A DNA stretch of 64,000 nt from an uncultured Ruegeria sp. (GTDB taxonomy: Bacteria > Pseudomonadota > Alphaproteobacteria > Rhodobacterales > Rhodobacteraceae), in assembly GCF_947504215.1 (NCBI RefSeq), contig NZ_CANNGO010000005.1, positions 248,001 to 312,000 of the forward strand, written 5' to 3'. Below the pieces are notes generated by a model that had not been told where the DNA came from, did not search any database, and worked only from the letters and a program-made list of their open reading frames with translations. Below are positions 26,058 to 34,712 of the stretch, in pieces; position 1 is the first letter of the stretch, and each line of letters begins with the position of its first letter. The translations under genes and the position numbers were made by a program.

Positions 26058-27158
26058 ATGACCCGGACGATCAATTACGGGCTGATTGGATGCGGCATGA
26101 TGGGGCAAGAGCACCTGCACAATATTGCCCTGCTGGACGGCACCCGCGTGTCGGCGATTTTCGAACCTGATGCGGGTATGGCAAAGATCGCGCAGGACAT
26201 TGCACCGGACGCGACGATCGTGTCTTCGGTTCAGGCGTTGCTGGCGGTTGACGATCTGGATTGTCTGGTGATCGCCAGCCCAAATCACTTGCATGCTGAT
26301 CAACTTGACGAAATCGCCCAGACACGCCCGCTACCGTTGCTGGTCGAAAAGCCCTTGTTCACCGATCCCAACGATACCGCCCGGTTGGAGGTGATCCGGC
26401 AAAGCTATCCCCACCCAATCTGGGTTGCGATGGAGTACCGGTACATGCCCCCGATCGCGGAACTGATCTCGCAGGCTCGGGCGGTCAGCGGCGGTGCGAA
26501 AATGTTGTCGATCCGGGAACACCGCTTTCCTTTTCTTGAAAAGGTCGGGCACTGGAACCGATTTAACCGTAACACCGGCGGAACCTTTGTCGAGAAATGC
26601 TGCCATTTCTTCGACCTGATGCGGTTGATCCTGCAATCTGATCCGGTGCGGATCACTGCGAGCGGGGGACAAGCGGTCAATCATCTGGACGAAACCTATG
26701 AAGGGGAAACACCGGACGTCCTGGATCACGGTTATGTGCTGGTTGATTTTGCGTCCGGTGCACGGGCGATGCTGGAATTATGCATGTTTGCCGAGGGTTC
26801 TCGTTACCAAGAAGAAATCTCGGCCATTGGCCCAGATGCCAAGATCGAAGCCTTAGTGCCCGGGCCGGGTCGCTTCTGGCCTGAACATCTGGGTGCACCG
26901 CCGGTGCCGCAGGTGATTGTCAGTCCGCGTGATCCGAAAGGTCCGGTTGTCAAAGATATTCCGGTCGATCCACGTTTGCTTGCAGCGGGGGACCACAACG
27001 GATCCACCTTTTATCAGCATCAGGGATTCCTGGAGTTGGTGCGCGGAGATCGCGCCGAACCGGATGTGTCAATGCGCGATGGGCTGTGGGCGGTTCAGAT
27101 GGGATTGGCGGCTCAGCAGGCTTTGATCACCGGCGAAGCTGTTCACCTGACGGGTTGA
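26058..27158 (+). CDS. Gfo/Idh/MocA-family oxidoreductase (possible NAD+-dependent glycosidase)
   Basis: A 366-residue protein with an N-terminal Rossmann domain (NYGLIGCGMMGQEHLHNIAL), the family catalytic Lys in VEKPLF and the C-terminal domain with EHRFPFLEKVGHWNRFNRN followed by GGTFVEKCCHFFDLMR (His of the active site). Members oxidise sugars and inositols. Some, such as the GH188 sulfoquinovosidases and GH109, use NAD+ to hydrolyse glycosides. Placed next to an SsuD-like/flavin reductase/SmoB-like set, a GH188-like role on sulfoquinovosyl glycerol is conceivable but not shown. GAAGAATGAGGAAATACGC precedes the ATG. Confidence 0.87.
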   Translation: MTRTINYGLIGCGMMGQEHLHNIALLDGTRVSAIFEPDAGMAKIAQDIAPDATIVSSVQALLAVDDLDCLVIASPNHLHADQLDEIAQTRPLPLLVEKPLFTDPNDTARLEVIRQSYPHPIWVAMEYRYMPPIAELISQARAVSGGAKMLSIREHRFPFLEKVGHWNRFNRNTGGTFVEKCCHFFDLMRLILQSDPVRITASGGQAVNHLDETYEGETPDVLDHGYVLVDFASGARAMLELCMFAEGSRYQEEISAIGPDAKIEALVPGPGRFWPEHLGAPPVPQVIVSPRDPKGPVVKDIPVDPRLLAAGDHNGSTFYQHQGFLELVRGDRAEPDVSMRDGLWAVQMGLAAQQALITGEAVHLTG

Positions 27159-27244
27159 GCGCCGGCGGCAAGCTCTAAACTGGCCAAGGAATTGCGCCTA
27201 TCGGAAACGCGCGTTCCCAATGCCCACATTTTTCGGTGTCGTTT

Positions 27245-27345
27245 TTGACCTTCAAAGGGTCTTTTCCGCTTGCGCGGCTGTTTCAGGGAAAATACGTCTG
27301 GCGGCGGGACACCCCTCCCCAACGAGGGGCGTGTATCTGGAAGGA
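27245..27345 (+). promoter_or_regulatory. Structured leader of serC
   Basis: Two hairpin-forming elements precede serC. TTTTCC (27262-27267) can pair with GGAAAA (27287-27292), competing with an inner CCGC/GCGG helix (27266-27269 with 27274-27277). A second hairpin CCCCTC (27312-27317) with GAGGGG (27324-27329) ends about 24 bases before the ATG, just ahead of the GGAAGGA ribosome binding site. A conserved serC RNA motif is known upstream of serC in alphaproteobacteria; I cannot confirm membership by eye. Confidence 0.5.
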
Positions 27346-27353
27346 TAATACAC

Positions 27354-28508
27354 ATGAGCACTGAACAACCGGCGACGCGGCCGGCCAATCCGCGTTTTTC
27401 TTCTGGCCCCTGTGCCAAACCCCCCACATTTGACCTGACCAAACTGGCCGATGCCGCGTTGGGCCGTTCGCACCGTGCCGCTGTTGGCAAGGACAAGCTG
27501 AAAGCGGCCATCGAAGGCACGCGTGACGTTTTGGGCATCCCGGCAGATTACAAGATCGGCATTGTTCCCGCATCGGACACCGGTGCGGTCGAAATGGCGC
27601 TGTGGTCGCTGTTGGGCGAGCGCAAGGTCGAGATGCTGGCGTGGGAAAGCTTTGGGTCCGGCTGGGTCACGGATGTGATCAAGCAGCTGAAAATCGATGC
27701 CGAGGTCAAAACGGCAGATTATGGCCAGCTCGTTGACCTAGCTTCGATCGATTTCTCCAATGACGTTGTCTTTACCTGGAACGGCACCACCTCGGGCGTG
27801 CGGGTTCCAAACGGCGATTGGATCGCGGATGACCGTCAGGGTCTGACGATCTGCGACGCGACTTCCGCGGCATTCGCGATGGATCTGCCTTGGGACAAGC
27901 TGGATGTGACCACGTTTAGCTGGCAAAAGGTTCTGGGTGGCGAAGCGGCGCACGGAATGCTGATCCTGAGCCCCCGTGCGGTGGAGCGGCTGGAAAGCTA
28001 CACCCCCGCATGGCCCCTGCCCAAGATTTTTCGCCTGACCAAAGGCGGTAAACTGATCGACGGCATCTTTACCGGAGCCACAATCAACACGCCTTCGATG
28101 CTGGCGGTTGAGGATTACCTGTTCGCGCTGGACTGGGCGCGCTCGGTCGGCGGGTTGCAGGGGCTGATCGCCCGCGCGGATGCCAATGCCGGTGCGGTGC
28201 ATGCGTTTTGCGCGCAGAATGATTGGATCGCCAATCTGGCTGAAGATGAGGCAACACAGTCGAACACATCTGTTTGCCTGAAATTCACCGACGCCCGTAT
28301 TAAGGACGGTGCGAGTTTCGCTAAGGCCGTGGCCAAACGGCTTGAGGCTGAAAACATCGCGCTGGACATCGGTGCCTATCGCGACGCGCCTGCCGGTCTT
28401 CGCATCTGGTGCGGCGGCACGGTCGAAACATCGGATATCGAAGCGATGTTGCCCTGGCTGGCCTGGGCCTTTGAGGCTGAACTCGCGGAGCAGGCCGAAG
28501 CTGCCTGA
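27354..28508 (+). CDS. serC: Phosphoserine aminotransferase
   Basis: A 384-residue class V aminotransferase of the alphaproteobacterial SerC type. It converts 3-phosphohydroxypyruvate and glutamate to phosphoserine. Diagnostic parts are the N-terminal [28 protein letters not shown], the [18 protein letters not shown] block and the PLP Lys in [17 protein letters not shown]. The start at 27354 has GGAAGGATAATACAC upstream; the open frame extends back to 27270 through the leader hairpins and is rejected. serA follows after 63 bases. Confidence 0.95.
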   Translation: MSTEQPATRPANPRFSSGPCAKPPTFDLTKLADAALGRSHRAAVGKDKLKAAIEGTRDVLGIPADYKIGIVPASDTGAVEMALWSLLGERKVEMLAWESFGSGWVTDVIKQLKIDAEVKTADYGQLVDLASIDFSNDVVFTWNGTTSGVRVPNGDWIADDRQGLTICDATSAAFAMDLPWDKLDVTTFSWQKVLGGEAAHGMLILSPRAVERLESYTPAWPLPKIFRLTKGGKLIDGIFTGATINTPSMLAVEDYLFALDWARSVGGLQGLIARADANAGAVHAFCAQNDWIANLAEDEATQSNTSVCLKFTDARIKDGASFAKAVAKRLEAENIALDIGAYRDAPAGLRIWCGGTVETSDIEAMLPWLAWAFEAELAEQAEAA

Positions 28509-28571
28509 GCATTTCCAATTTTCACCGGGCCGTAACTGGCCCGGCTCTCCACATATTCAAGGACCACAGAC

Positions 28572-30167
28572 ATGGCCCCTAAAGTACTCGTATCCGACAA
28601 ACTCAGCGAAACCGCTGTTCAGATATTCCGTGACCGCGGGATCGACGTGGATTTCATGCCCGATCTGGGCAAGGACAAAGACAAGCTGGCCGAGGTAATT
28701 GGCCAATATGACGGCCTTGCGATCCGGTCGGCCACCAAGGTTACGCCGACTATTCTGGACAAGGCAGACAAGCTGAAGGTCATCGGTCGTGCCGGGATTG
28801 GCACGGACAATGTCGACAAGGACGCAGCCTCGAAAAAAGGCGTGATCGTGATGAACACGCCGTTTGGTAATATGATCACGACCGCCGAACACGCGATTGC
28901 GATGATGTTCGCCGTGGCGCGGCAAATCCCCGAGGCGAGTACCTCGACCCACGCGGGCAAGTGGGAGAAGTCCAAGTTCATGGGGATCGAGCTGACCAAT
29001 AAAACGCTCGGTGTAATCGGCGCGGGCAATATCGGTGGAATTGTTTGTGAGCGTGCCTTGGGTCTGCGGATGAAAGTGGTCGCCTATGATCCCTATCTGG
29101 GTGAAGAAAAAGCCGCCAAAATGGGCGTTGAGAAAGTCGAGCTGGATGAGCTGCTTGCACGCGCTGATTTCATCACTCTGCACGTGCCGCTGACCGACCA
29201 AACCCGCAACATTCTGAGCCGCGAGAATCTGGCCAAGACGAAACCCGGCGTGCGTATTGTCAATTGTGCCCGTGGCGGTTTGGTCGATGAAGAAGCGCTG
29301 GCCGAGATGCTAAAGTCTGGTCATGTCGCAGGCGCCGCCTTTGACGTGTTCAAAGAGGAACCGGCAAAAGACAACCCGCTGTTCAACCTGCCCAACGTGG
29401 TCTGCACCCCTCATCTGGGCGCGGCGACCACCGAAGCTCAGGAAAACGTAGCGCTGCAAGTGGCCGAGCAGATCTCGAACTACCTGCTGACCGGCGCGGT
29501 AGAAAACGCGCTGAACATGCCCAGCGTTACGGCAGAAGAGGCCAAGGTCATGGGGCCATGGATCAAACTGGCCGGACATCTGGGCAGCTTTATTGGCCAG
29601 ATGACGGACGAGCCGATCAAAGCCATTAACATCCTCTATGATGGTGTGGCGGCCGACATGAACCTCGCCGCTCTGAACTGTTCTGTAGTCGCGGGGATTA
29701 TGAAAAAGTTCAATCCTGAGGTGAACATGGTGTCGGCTCCGGTCGTCGCCAAAGAGCGTGGGATCAAAATCTCAACCACCAATCAGGACAAGTCGGGCGC
29801 CTTCGAAGGCTACATCAAAGTCACGGTCGTCACAGACAAGCGCGAACGCTCAATCGGTGGAACTGTGTTCAGCGATGGCAAGCCGCGGTTTATTCAGATC
29901 AAAGGGATCAACATCGACGCTGAAGTTGGCGCCCACATGCTGTACACCACGAACGAAGATGTCCCGGGCATTATTGGCACGCTGGGTCAAACTATGGGTG
30001 AGCATGGGGTCAACATCGCGAACTTTACTCTGGGCCGGTCTGAGGCCGGGGGTGAGGCGATTGCGCTGCTCTATGTTGATGAGCTGGTTCCAGCAGAAGC
30101 GCGCGCCAAACTGGCTGAGACCGGCCTCTTCACGCAGATCAAGCCGCTGGAATTTGACGTTGTCTGA
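28572..30167 (+). CDS. serA: D-3-phosphoglycerate dehydrogenase
   Basis: A 531-residue long-form SerA catalysing the first step of serine synthesis. The NAD-binding motif is GVIGAGNIGGIVCERALGL. The catalytic Arg, Glu and His lie in NCARGGLVDEEAL, FDVFKEEP and TPHLGAATTEAQ. An intervening (ASB) domain and a C-terminal ACT domain (TNEDVPGIIGTLGQTMGEHG) follow, so serine feedback inhibition is possible. It forms an operon with serC and is followed by a strong terminator. Confidence 0.97.
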   Translation: MAPKVLVSDKLSETAVQIFRDRGIDVDFMPDLGKDKDKLAEVIGQYDGLAIRSATKVTPTILDKADKLKVIGRAGIGTDNVDKDAASKKGVIVMNTPFGNMITTAEHAIAMMFAVARQIPEASTSTHAGKWEKSKFMGIELTNKTLGVIGAGNIGGIVCERALGLRMKVVAYDPYLGEEKAAKMGVEKVELDELLARADFITLHVPLTDQTRNILSRENLAKTKPGVRIVNCARGGLVDEEALAEMLKSGHVAGAAFDVFKEEPAKDNPLFNLPNVVCTPHLGAATTEAQENVALQVAEQISNYLLTGAVENALNMPSVTAEEAKVMGPWIKLAGHLGSFIGQMTDEPIKAINILYDGVAADMNLAALNCSVVAGIMKKFNPEVNMVSAPVVAKERGIKISTTNQDKSGAFEGYIKVTVVTDKRERSIGGTVFSDGKPRFIQIKGINIDAEVGAHMLYTTNEDVPGIIGTLGQTMGEHGVNIANFTLGRSEAGGEAIALLYVDELVPAEARAKLAETGLFTQIKPLEFDVV

Positions 30168-30196
30168 GCTGCGGCGCTGAATTTGTGACCCAATCG

Positions 30197-30235
30197 ATGC
30201 CCGCGCTGAATAATGCGCGGGCATTGGCTTTTTTT
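30197..30235 (+). terminator. Terminator after serC-serA
   Basis: ATGCCCGCGC (30197-30206) pairs perfectly with GCGCGGGCAT (30215-30224) around an 8-base loop, followed by TGGC and seven T (30229-30235). Confidence 0.93.
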
Positions 30236-30286
30236 AGCGGCCTGATTACGGCAAAAGACCCGTAACCAATTCGAAGAGGCGCCGGT

Positions 30287-31024
30287 TTGACAACTCCTAT
30301 CTATGCCGTTGGTGACATCCACGGGCAGCTGGGCATGCTGCAAAACGCGCTGTCCCGGATTGAGGCGGATGGTGGTCCAGATGCACGCGTCGTTTTTCTG
30401 GGGGACTACGTGGATCGCGGCCCTAATAGCCGTGAGGTGTTGGACCTGCTGATCGAGGGGCAACAGGCGGGGCGAAACTGGGTCGTGGTGAAGGGTAATC
30501 ACGACCGGATGATGGCCCGGTTTGTGCAAGAATGTGAGATTGCGGACAAGCAGCTGCCGATCGCCTTGAACTGGCTGAACCCGCGTCTGGGTGGTCGTGA
30601 AACGCTTGCGTCTTACGGCGTCGAAGTCACGGACAATGATCGCATCTATCAGGTCCATGAACGCGCCTGCGCTGCTGTGCCGCCCGCGCATCTGGACTTT
30701 ATCAATGCCTTGCCGAACTATCATCAGGAGGGTGAGCTGCTATTTGTCCACGCCGGTATCCGGCCCGGTATCCCTCTGCCGCAACAATCCGAAGATGATC
30801 TGGTCTGGATCCGGCAGGAGTTCTTGATGGAGGCCGGTCCGCACCCCTGGCTGATCGTGCATGGCCATACACCCGTGGATGCGGCAGAGCATTTCGGGAA
30901 CCGGATCAATCTGGATGCAGGCGCAGGCTATGGCCGGCCGCTGGCCACTGCGGTGTTCGAAGGCCGCCAGTGTTGGTTACTGACGGAATGCGGGCGAACG
31001 CTGTTAACTCCTAGCCCTTTGTAA
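30287..31024 (+). CDS. PPP-family metallophosphoesterase (Ser/Thr phosphatase-like)
   Basis: A 245-residue phosphatase with the three PPP signature blocks, GDIHGQ, GDYVDRGPNS and GNHDRMM, plus VHGHTPVDA for the last metal His. These residues bind a dinuclear metal centre. The start is a TTG at 30287 with GAAGAGGC seven bases upstream; no ATG fits. The 3' end overlaps the convergent acyl-CoA synthetase gene by 14 bases. Candidate substrates are phosphoproteins or nucleotides (ApaH-like); undecided. Confidence 0.88.
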   Translation: MTTPIYAVGDIHGQLGMLQNALSRIEADGGPDARVVFLGDYVDRGPNSREVLDLLIEGQQAGRNWVVVKGNHDRMMARFVQECEIADKQLPIALNWLNPRLGGRETLASYGVEVTDNDRIYQVHERACAAVPPAHLDFINALPNYHQEGELLFVHAGIRPGIPLPQQSEDDLVWIRQEFLMEAGPHPWLIVHGHTPVDAAEHFGNRINLDAGAGYGRPLATAVFEGRQCWLLTECGRTLLTPSPL

Positions 31025-32528
31025 AAAGGCCGCGGTAGTAGTCGCGCAGCACGTTTTTCTGAACCTTGCCCATGGTGTTGCGGGGTAACTTGTCCAGCAT
31101 GATCAGTTTGCGCGGATGTTTGAACCGGGCCAGTTCTGTTTGAATGGTGGCCAGAATGGCTTCTGCGTCAGGTGATTGGCCGGGTTCCGCGACAAGAATG
31201 CCCAGAACAGTCTCGCCAAAGTCTGGATGCGGTACGCCGATGACGGCGCTTTCCAAAACACCGGGCTGGTCGTCCAGCACCAGCTCGATCTCTTTGGGAT
31301 AGATGTTGTACCCGCCCGAGATGATCAGGTCCTTGCCGCGCCCAACAATGTGCACATAGCCATCCGGATCCACGCGGCCCAAATCACCGGTGATGAAGAA
31401 CCCATCCTCGCGTAGTTCGGCGGCGGTCTTCTCGGGCATTTGCCAATAGCCGTCGAACACGTTGGGACCGCGCACTTCGATGATTCCAATCTCGCCCTGC
31501 GGCAGGTTTTCGCCCGTGTCGGGGTCGGTGACCTTCAGTTCTACACCCGGCAGAGGAAACCCGACCGTCCCGGCACGGCGTTCGCCGTCATACGGGTTGG
31601 AGGTGTTCATGTTGGTCTCGGTCATGCCATAGCGTTCCAGGATGCGGTGACCGGTGCGCGCCTGAAACCGTTCGTGGGTTTCCGCCAGCAAGGGGGCCGA
31701 GCCTGAAATGAACAGCCGCATATGTCGCGTCAGATCACCGGTGAACCGATCATCATCCAGTAGGCGCGTGTAGAAGGTCGGAACTCCCATCATGGATGTC
31801 GCCTTGGGCATCAGCCTCAGGATGTCATCCAGATCGAATTTCGGCAGAAAGATCATCGACCCGCCCGAAGCCAAGATGACATTTGTCGCCACAAACAGCC
31901 CGTGAGTGTGAAAGATCGGCAACGCGTGTAGCAGGACGTCTTCAGGTGTGAACCGCCATTCACGTACCAGTGTTTCCGCGTTGGACAACAGGTTGGCTTG
32001 CGTCAGCATTGCGCCCTTGGAGCGTCCTGTGGTGCCGGATGTGTAAAGGAAAGCGGCCAGGTCACTTTCGGACCTTTTGACCGGTTCAAAGGCAGGTAGC
32101 ATTCCCAACGCGCGACGCATCAGGCTGCCGGTGCCATCTGCGTTCAACGTGACCAACTGCGCATTTTGTGCCTGCGCGATGGGCCTAAGCCCGGCTTCGT
32201 TGGCCTGATCGCAGACAACCAGAGACGCTTCGCTATTTTCGATAAAGTAGCTCAGCTCAGCGGTCGTGTAGGCAGTGTTCAAAGGCAGAAAGATTAAACC
32301 CGTCTGAGCGCAAGCCGCATAAAGCGCCAGTGCTTCGGGGGATTTTTCCACCTGAATGGCCACGCGGTCGCCGGGCTCCAACTCCAGTCCAGTCAGCGCG
32401 TTGGCAATTCGAGAGGACATGTCGAGGAATTCGGTGTGGGTGACGACTCGACCATCTGGCAGATGCAGGAATGGCGTGGTCTTGCCAGCGTGGCGCCCGA
32501 ACAAGCGATCATACAGCGGGTTACCCAT
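31011..32528 (-). CDS. Acyl-CoA synthetase, malonyl-CoA synthetase (MatB)-like
   Basis: A 505-residue ANL-superfamily adenylating enzyme with P-loop-like YTSGTTGRSKGAMLTQ, the A5 motif ERYGMTETNMN, DLGRVDPDGYVHIVGRGKDL and SGGYNIYPKEIE, and a C-terminal catalytic Lys in PRNTMGKVQKNVLRD. Overall features, including the N-terminus PLYDRLFGRHAGKTTPFLHL, resemble malonate/methylmalonate-CoA ligases (MatB). The substrate assignment is moderate. AGGAGAATTGGG precedes the ATG. It is divergent from serB with 167 bases between. Confidence 0.88.
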   Translation of the reverse strand: MGNPLYDRLFGRHAGKTTPFLHLPDGRVVTHTEFLDMSSRIANALTGLELEPGDRVAIQVEKSPEALALYAACAQTGLIFLPLNTAYTTAELSYFIENSEASLVVCDQANEAGLRPIAQAQNAQLVTLNADGTGSLMRRALGMLPAFEPVKRSESDLAAFLYTSGTTGRSKGAMLTQANLLSNAETLVREWRFTPEDVLLHALPIFHTHGLFVATNVILASGGSMIFLPKFDLDDILRLMPKATSMMGVPTFYTRLLDDDRFTGDLTRHMRLFISGSAPLLAETHERFQARTGHRILERYGMTETNMNTSNPYDGERRAGTVGFPLPGVELKVTDPDTGENLPQGEIGIIEVRGPNVFDGYWQMPEKTAAELREDGFFITGDLGRVDPDGYVHIVGRGKDLIISGGYNIYPKEIELVLDDQPGVLESAVIGVPHPDFGETVLGILVAEPGQSPDAEAILATIQTELARFKHPRKLIMLDKLPRNTMGKVQKNVLRDYYRGLFTKG

Positions 32529-32695
32529 CCCAATTCTCCTTTAGTCCTAACCCTGCTGAACCTGTCTTGGATTTGCTGGACGGTAAAGCCCTGAAATCGA
32601 TGAAAACCGGGCGTTTTTGGCTGTTTTGTCCCATCCGCCTCTGGCGAAAATGCTGCACCTGCGATATGCGCGTGTCAGACTGTCGGAGACTGAAA

Positions 32696-33574
32696 ATGCT
32701 CGTTGCCACCCTGCTGACCAACCCTGCGGCGCCCTCGCTTGATGGCACTCTGGTCGAGTCGTTGCGAAATGCATGGGGAGGGGGGGATGTCGTTTGGTTG
32801 AACTCTGATGAGGCGGCCGAGTTTCCGTTGGTGGAGATGCCAGACAACCGCTGGGATGTCTGGGCGGATCTGCAGGGTATGGGCGTCGACTTGATACTGC
32901 AGCCGATTGAAGGGCGTCGTAAAAAAATGCTTTTGGCGGATATGGACAGCACCATGATCCAACAGGAATGCATCGACGAACTGGCCGATGAAGCTGGGGT
33001 TGGCGAACGCGTCAAAGACATCACGGCGCGTGCGATGAACGGTGAATTGGATTTTGATGGTGCCTTGCTTGAACGGGTTGGTCTGCTGAAAGGCCTGGAT
33101 GAGGCGGTGATCGATCAGGTGCTAAACACGCGGATCACCCTGATGCCCGGTGGCCGCGAACTGGTTGCAACGATGCGCGCGGCCGGTGGCTACGCGGCGC
33201 TCGTCTCGGGTGGGTTCACCGCGTTCACAGCTCGGGTGGCTGAACGGTTGGGGTTCGATGAAAACCGAGCCAACACTTTGCTATCTGAAAATGGGCACCT
33301 GACCGGCGATGTGAAACGTCCGATTCTTGGACGTCAGGCCAAAGTCGAATCCCTGGAACGCATTACTGCGCGGTTGGGTATTGAAGAAGCTGATGTAATT
33401 GCCGTGGGCGATGGGGCTAACGATTTGGGCATGCTGGGCCGCGCCGGGACGGGTGTTGCGCTGCATGCCAAGCCTGCGGTCGCAGAGCAATGCGACATTC
33501 GGATCAACCATGGCGATTTGTCTGCACTGTTGTACGTACAAGGCTATGCCCGACCAGATTTTGTCAGCGCCTGA
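32696..33574 (+). CDS. serB: Phosphoserine phosphatase
   Basis: A 292-residue HAD-family SerB that hydrolyses phosphoserine to serine. The nucleophile motif is LLADMDSTMIQQECIDELAD. Next come RVGLLKGLDEAVIDQVL, the motif II Ser in ALVSGGFTAFT and the motif III/IV region VIAVGDGANDLGMLGRAGTG. The first 75 residues are the usual extra N-terminal domain. The ATG at 32696 has CGGAGACTG upstream; the frame continues back to 32471 over the promoter region. With serC and serA 4-5 kb away, the window encodes the whole phosphorylated serine pathway. Confidence 0.95.
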   Translation: MLVATLLTNPAAPSLDGTLVESLRNAWGGGDVVWLNSDEAAEFPLVEMPDNRWDVWADLQGMGVDLILQPIEGRRKKMLLADMDSTMIQQECIDELADEAGVGERVKDITARAMNGELDFDGALLERVGLLKGLDEAVIDQVLNTRITLMPGGRELVATMRAAGGYAALVSGGFTAFTARVAERLGFDENRANTLLSENGHLTGDVKRPILGRQAKVESLERITARLGIEEADVIAVGDGANDLGMLGRAGTGVALHAKPAVAEQCDIRINHGDLSALLYVQGYARPDFVSA

Positions 33575-33594
33575 TACAGCGTACTTTCTTTTAT

Positions 33595-33610
33595 TTAACA
33601 CGTGTGTTAA
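33595..33610. promoter_or_regulatory. Palindromic operator before the ArsR gene
   Basis: TTAACAC-GT-GTGTTAA is a perfect 7-bp inverted repeat ending 9 bases before the ArsR ATG (33620). Position and symmetry fit autorepression by the ArsR-type regulator. Confidence 0.6.
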
Positions 33611-33619
33611 TAAGTGGTT

Positions 33620-33949
33620 ATGAGCACACTTCTAACCGCCTTTTCGGCACTATCTGATGCCACAAGGTTCTCGATTGTCGAACAGCTGATGGAGAACGGA
33701 GAGTTGCCCGTCGGCGACCTGATTGACGGCAAGGGCATGTCCGGCGCAGCCATTTCGCGCCATCTGAAAGTTCTGCGAGAGGCCGGGTTGGTCCAGCAGC
33801 GGGTGCACGGGACGCGGCGCATGTATTCGATCCAGCCCGATGGTCTGCGTGCGATTGCGGAATGGACGATCTCGAAACGGCAGTTTTGGGAAGGTAGTCT
33901 CGACCGTTTGGGTGATATTCTGGAGGGGGAGAATTCATGGCCGACCTGA
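33620..33949 (+). CDS. ArsR-family transcriptional regulator
   Basis: A 109-residue winged-helix repressor: FSALSDATRFSIVEQLMENG, the recognition region GAAISRHLKVLREAGLV and RRMYSIQPDGL. No cysteine metal site is visible, so it is not a typical arsenic or metal sensor. It overlaps the start of an SRPBCC gene by 13 bases, the usual ArsR-SRPBCC pairing. The ATG at 33620 is preferred to a GTG two codons upstream. Confidence 0.9.
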   Translation: MSTLLTAFSALSDATRFSIVEQLMENGELPVGDLIDGKGMSGAAISRHLKVLREAGLVQQRVHGTRRMYSIQPDGLRAIAEWTISKRQFWEGSLDRLGDILEGENSWPT

Positions 33950-34365
33950 AACTGGAGCGGGATTTCCCTGTCAGCCCCGAAACCCTGTTCGATTGGATCA
34001 GCAATGGACCAAAACTGCTGCAATGGTGGGGGCCTGAAGGGGTGCATGTAACGGAACATGATCTGGATTTTTCACGCCTTGGGCCGTGGTATTCGGTTAT
34101 GGAAAACGGTGAAGGTCAAAGGTTCAAAGTCTCAGGCCATGTCACACATGTCGATCCACCAAACTCGGTGGGGTTTACCTGGGCCTGGCACGATGATCAG
34201 GACCAGCGCGGCGCTGAAAGCCACGTCACTTTTTACGTCGCCGCATCGCAAACTGGGTCGCGTTTGGTCTTGGACCACCGCGAATTGGCAGATGCCGACA
34301 TTGCAGGGAACCACGAACAAGGCTGGACATCGTCGTTGCGCAAACTCGAAGCGCGCTGCAAATAG
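33937..34365 (+). CDS. SRPBCC (AHSA1-like) domain protein
   Basis: A 142-residue START/SRPBCC-type hydrophobic-pocket protein: LERDFPVSPETLFDWISNG, LLQWWGPEG, GHVTHVDPPNSVGFTWAW and HEQGWTSSLRKLE. The family includes AHSA1-like proteins that bind lipid-like ligands; no enzymatic role is assigned. GGAGGGGGAG precedes the ATG and it is translationally coupled to the ArsR gene. Confidence 0.87.
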   Translation: MADLKLERDFPVSPETLFDWISNGPKLLQWWGPEGVHVTEHDLDFSRLGPWYSVMENGEGQRFKVSGHVTHVDPPNSVGFTWAWHDDQDQRGAESHVTFYVAASQTGSRLVLDHRELADADIAGNHEQGWTSSLRKLEARCK

Positions 34366-34386
34366 TTTTTAACAAGGAGAAATGGA

Positions 34387-34707
34387 ATGCCCCAATATCT
34401 GTTTGTTTATCACGGTGGTACGACTCCAAGCGACCCCGCCGAAGTCGAAGCAACCATGGCCGCCTGGGGCGCATGGTTTCAGGGTATGGGGGATGCGCTG
34501 GACATTCCCGGCAATCCGGTTGGTCAATCCCACACAGTCAGCAGCAGCGGTGTTGCGGATAATGGTGGCGCCAACCCGGCCTCGGGCTTTACCGTGATCA
34601 AAGCCGATAGCATCGACGCCGCGACCGAGATGGCCAAGGGCTGTCCGATGGTCGTGAACGGATCGGGTTCGGTCGAGGTCGCCGAGGTGCATGAAATCGA
34701 GATGTGA
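34387..34707 (+). CDS. YCII-related domain protein
   Basis: A 106-residue protein of the YCII/DGPF-like type: MPQYLFVYHGGTTP at the N-terminus, AWGAWFQGMGDALDIPGNPV and GFTVIKADSIDAATEMAKGC. AAGGAGAAATGGA precedes the ATG. It is the third gene of the ArsR-SRPBCC operon. YCII proteins often sit beside stress regulators; the activity is unknown. Confidence 0.85.
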   Translation: MPQYLFVYHGGTTPSDPAEVEATMAAWGAWFQGMGDALDIPGNPVGQSHTVSSSGVADNGGANPASGFTVIKADSIDAATEMAKGCPMVVNGSGSVEVAEVHEIEM

Positions 34708-34712
34708 CGGCC

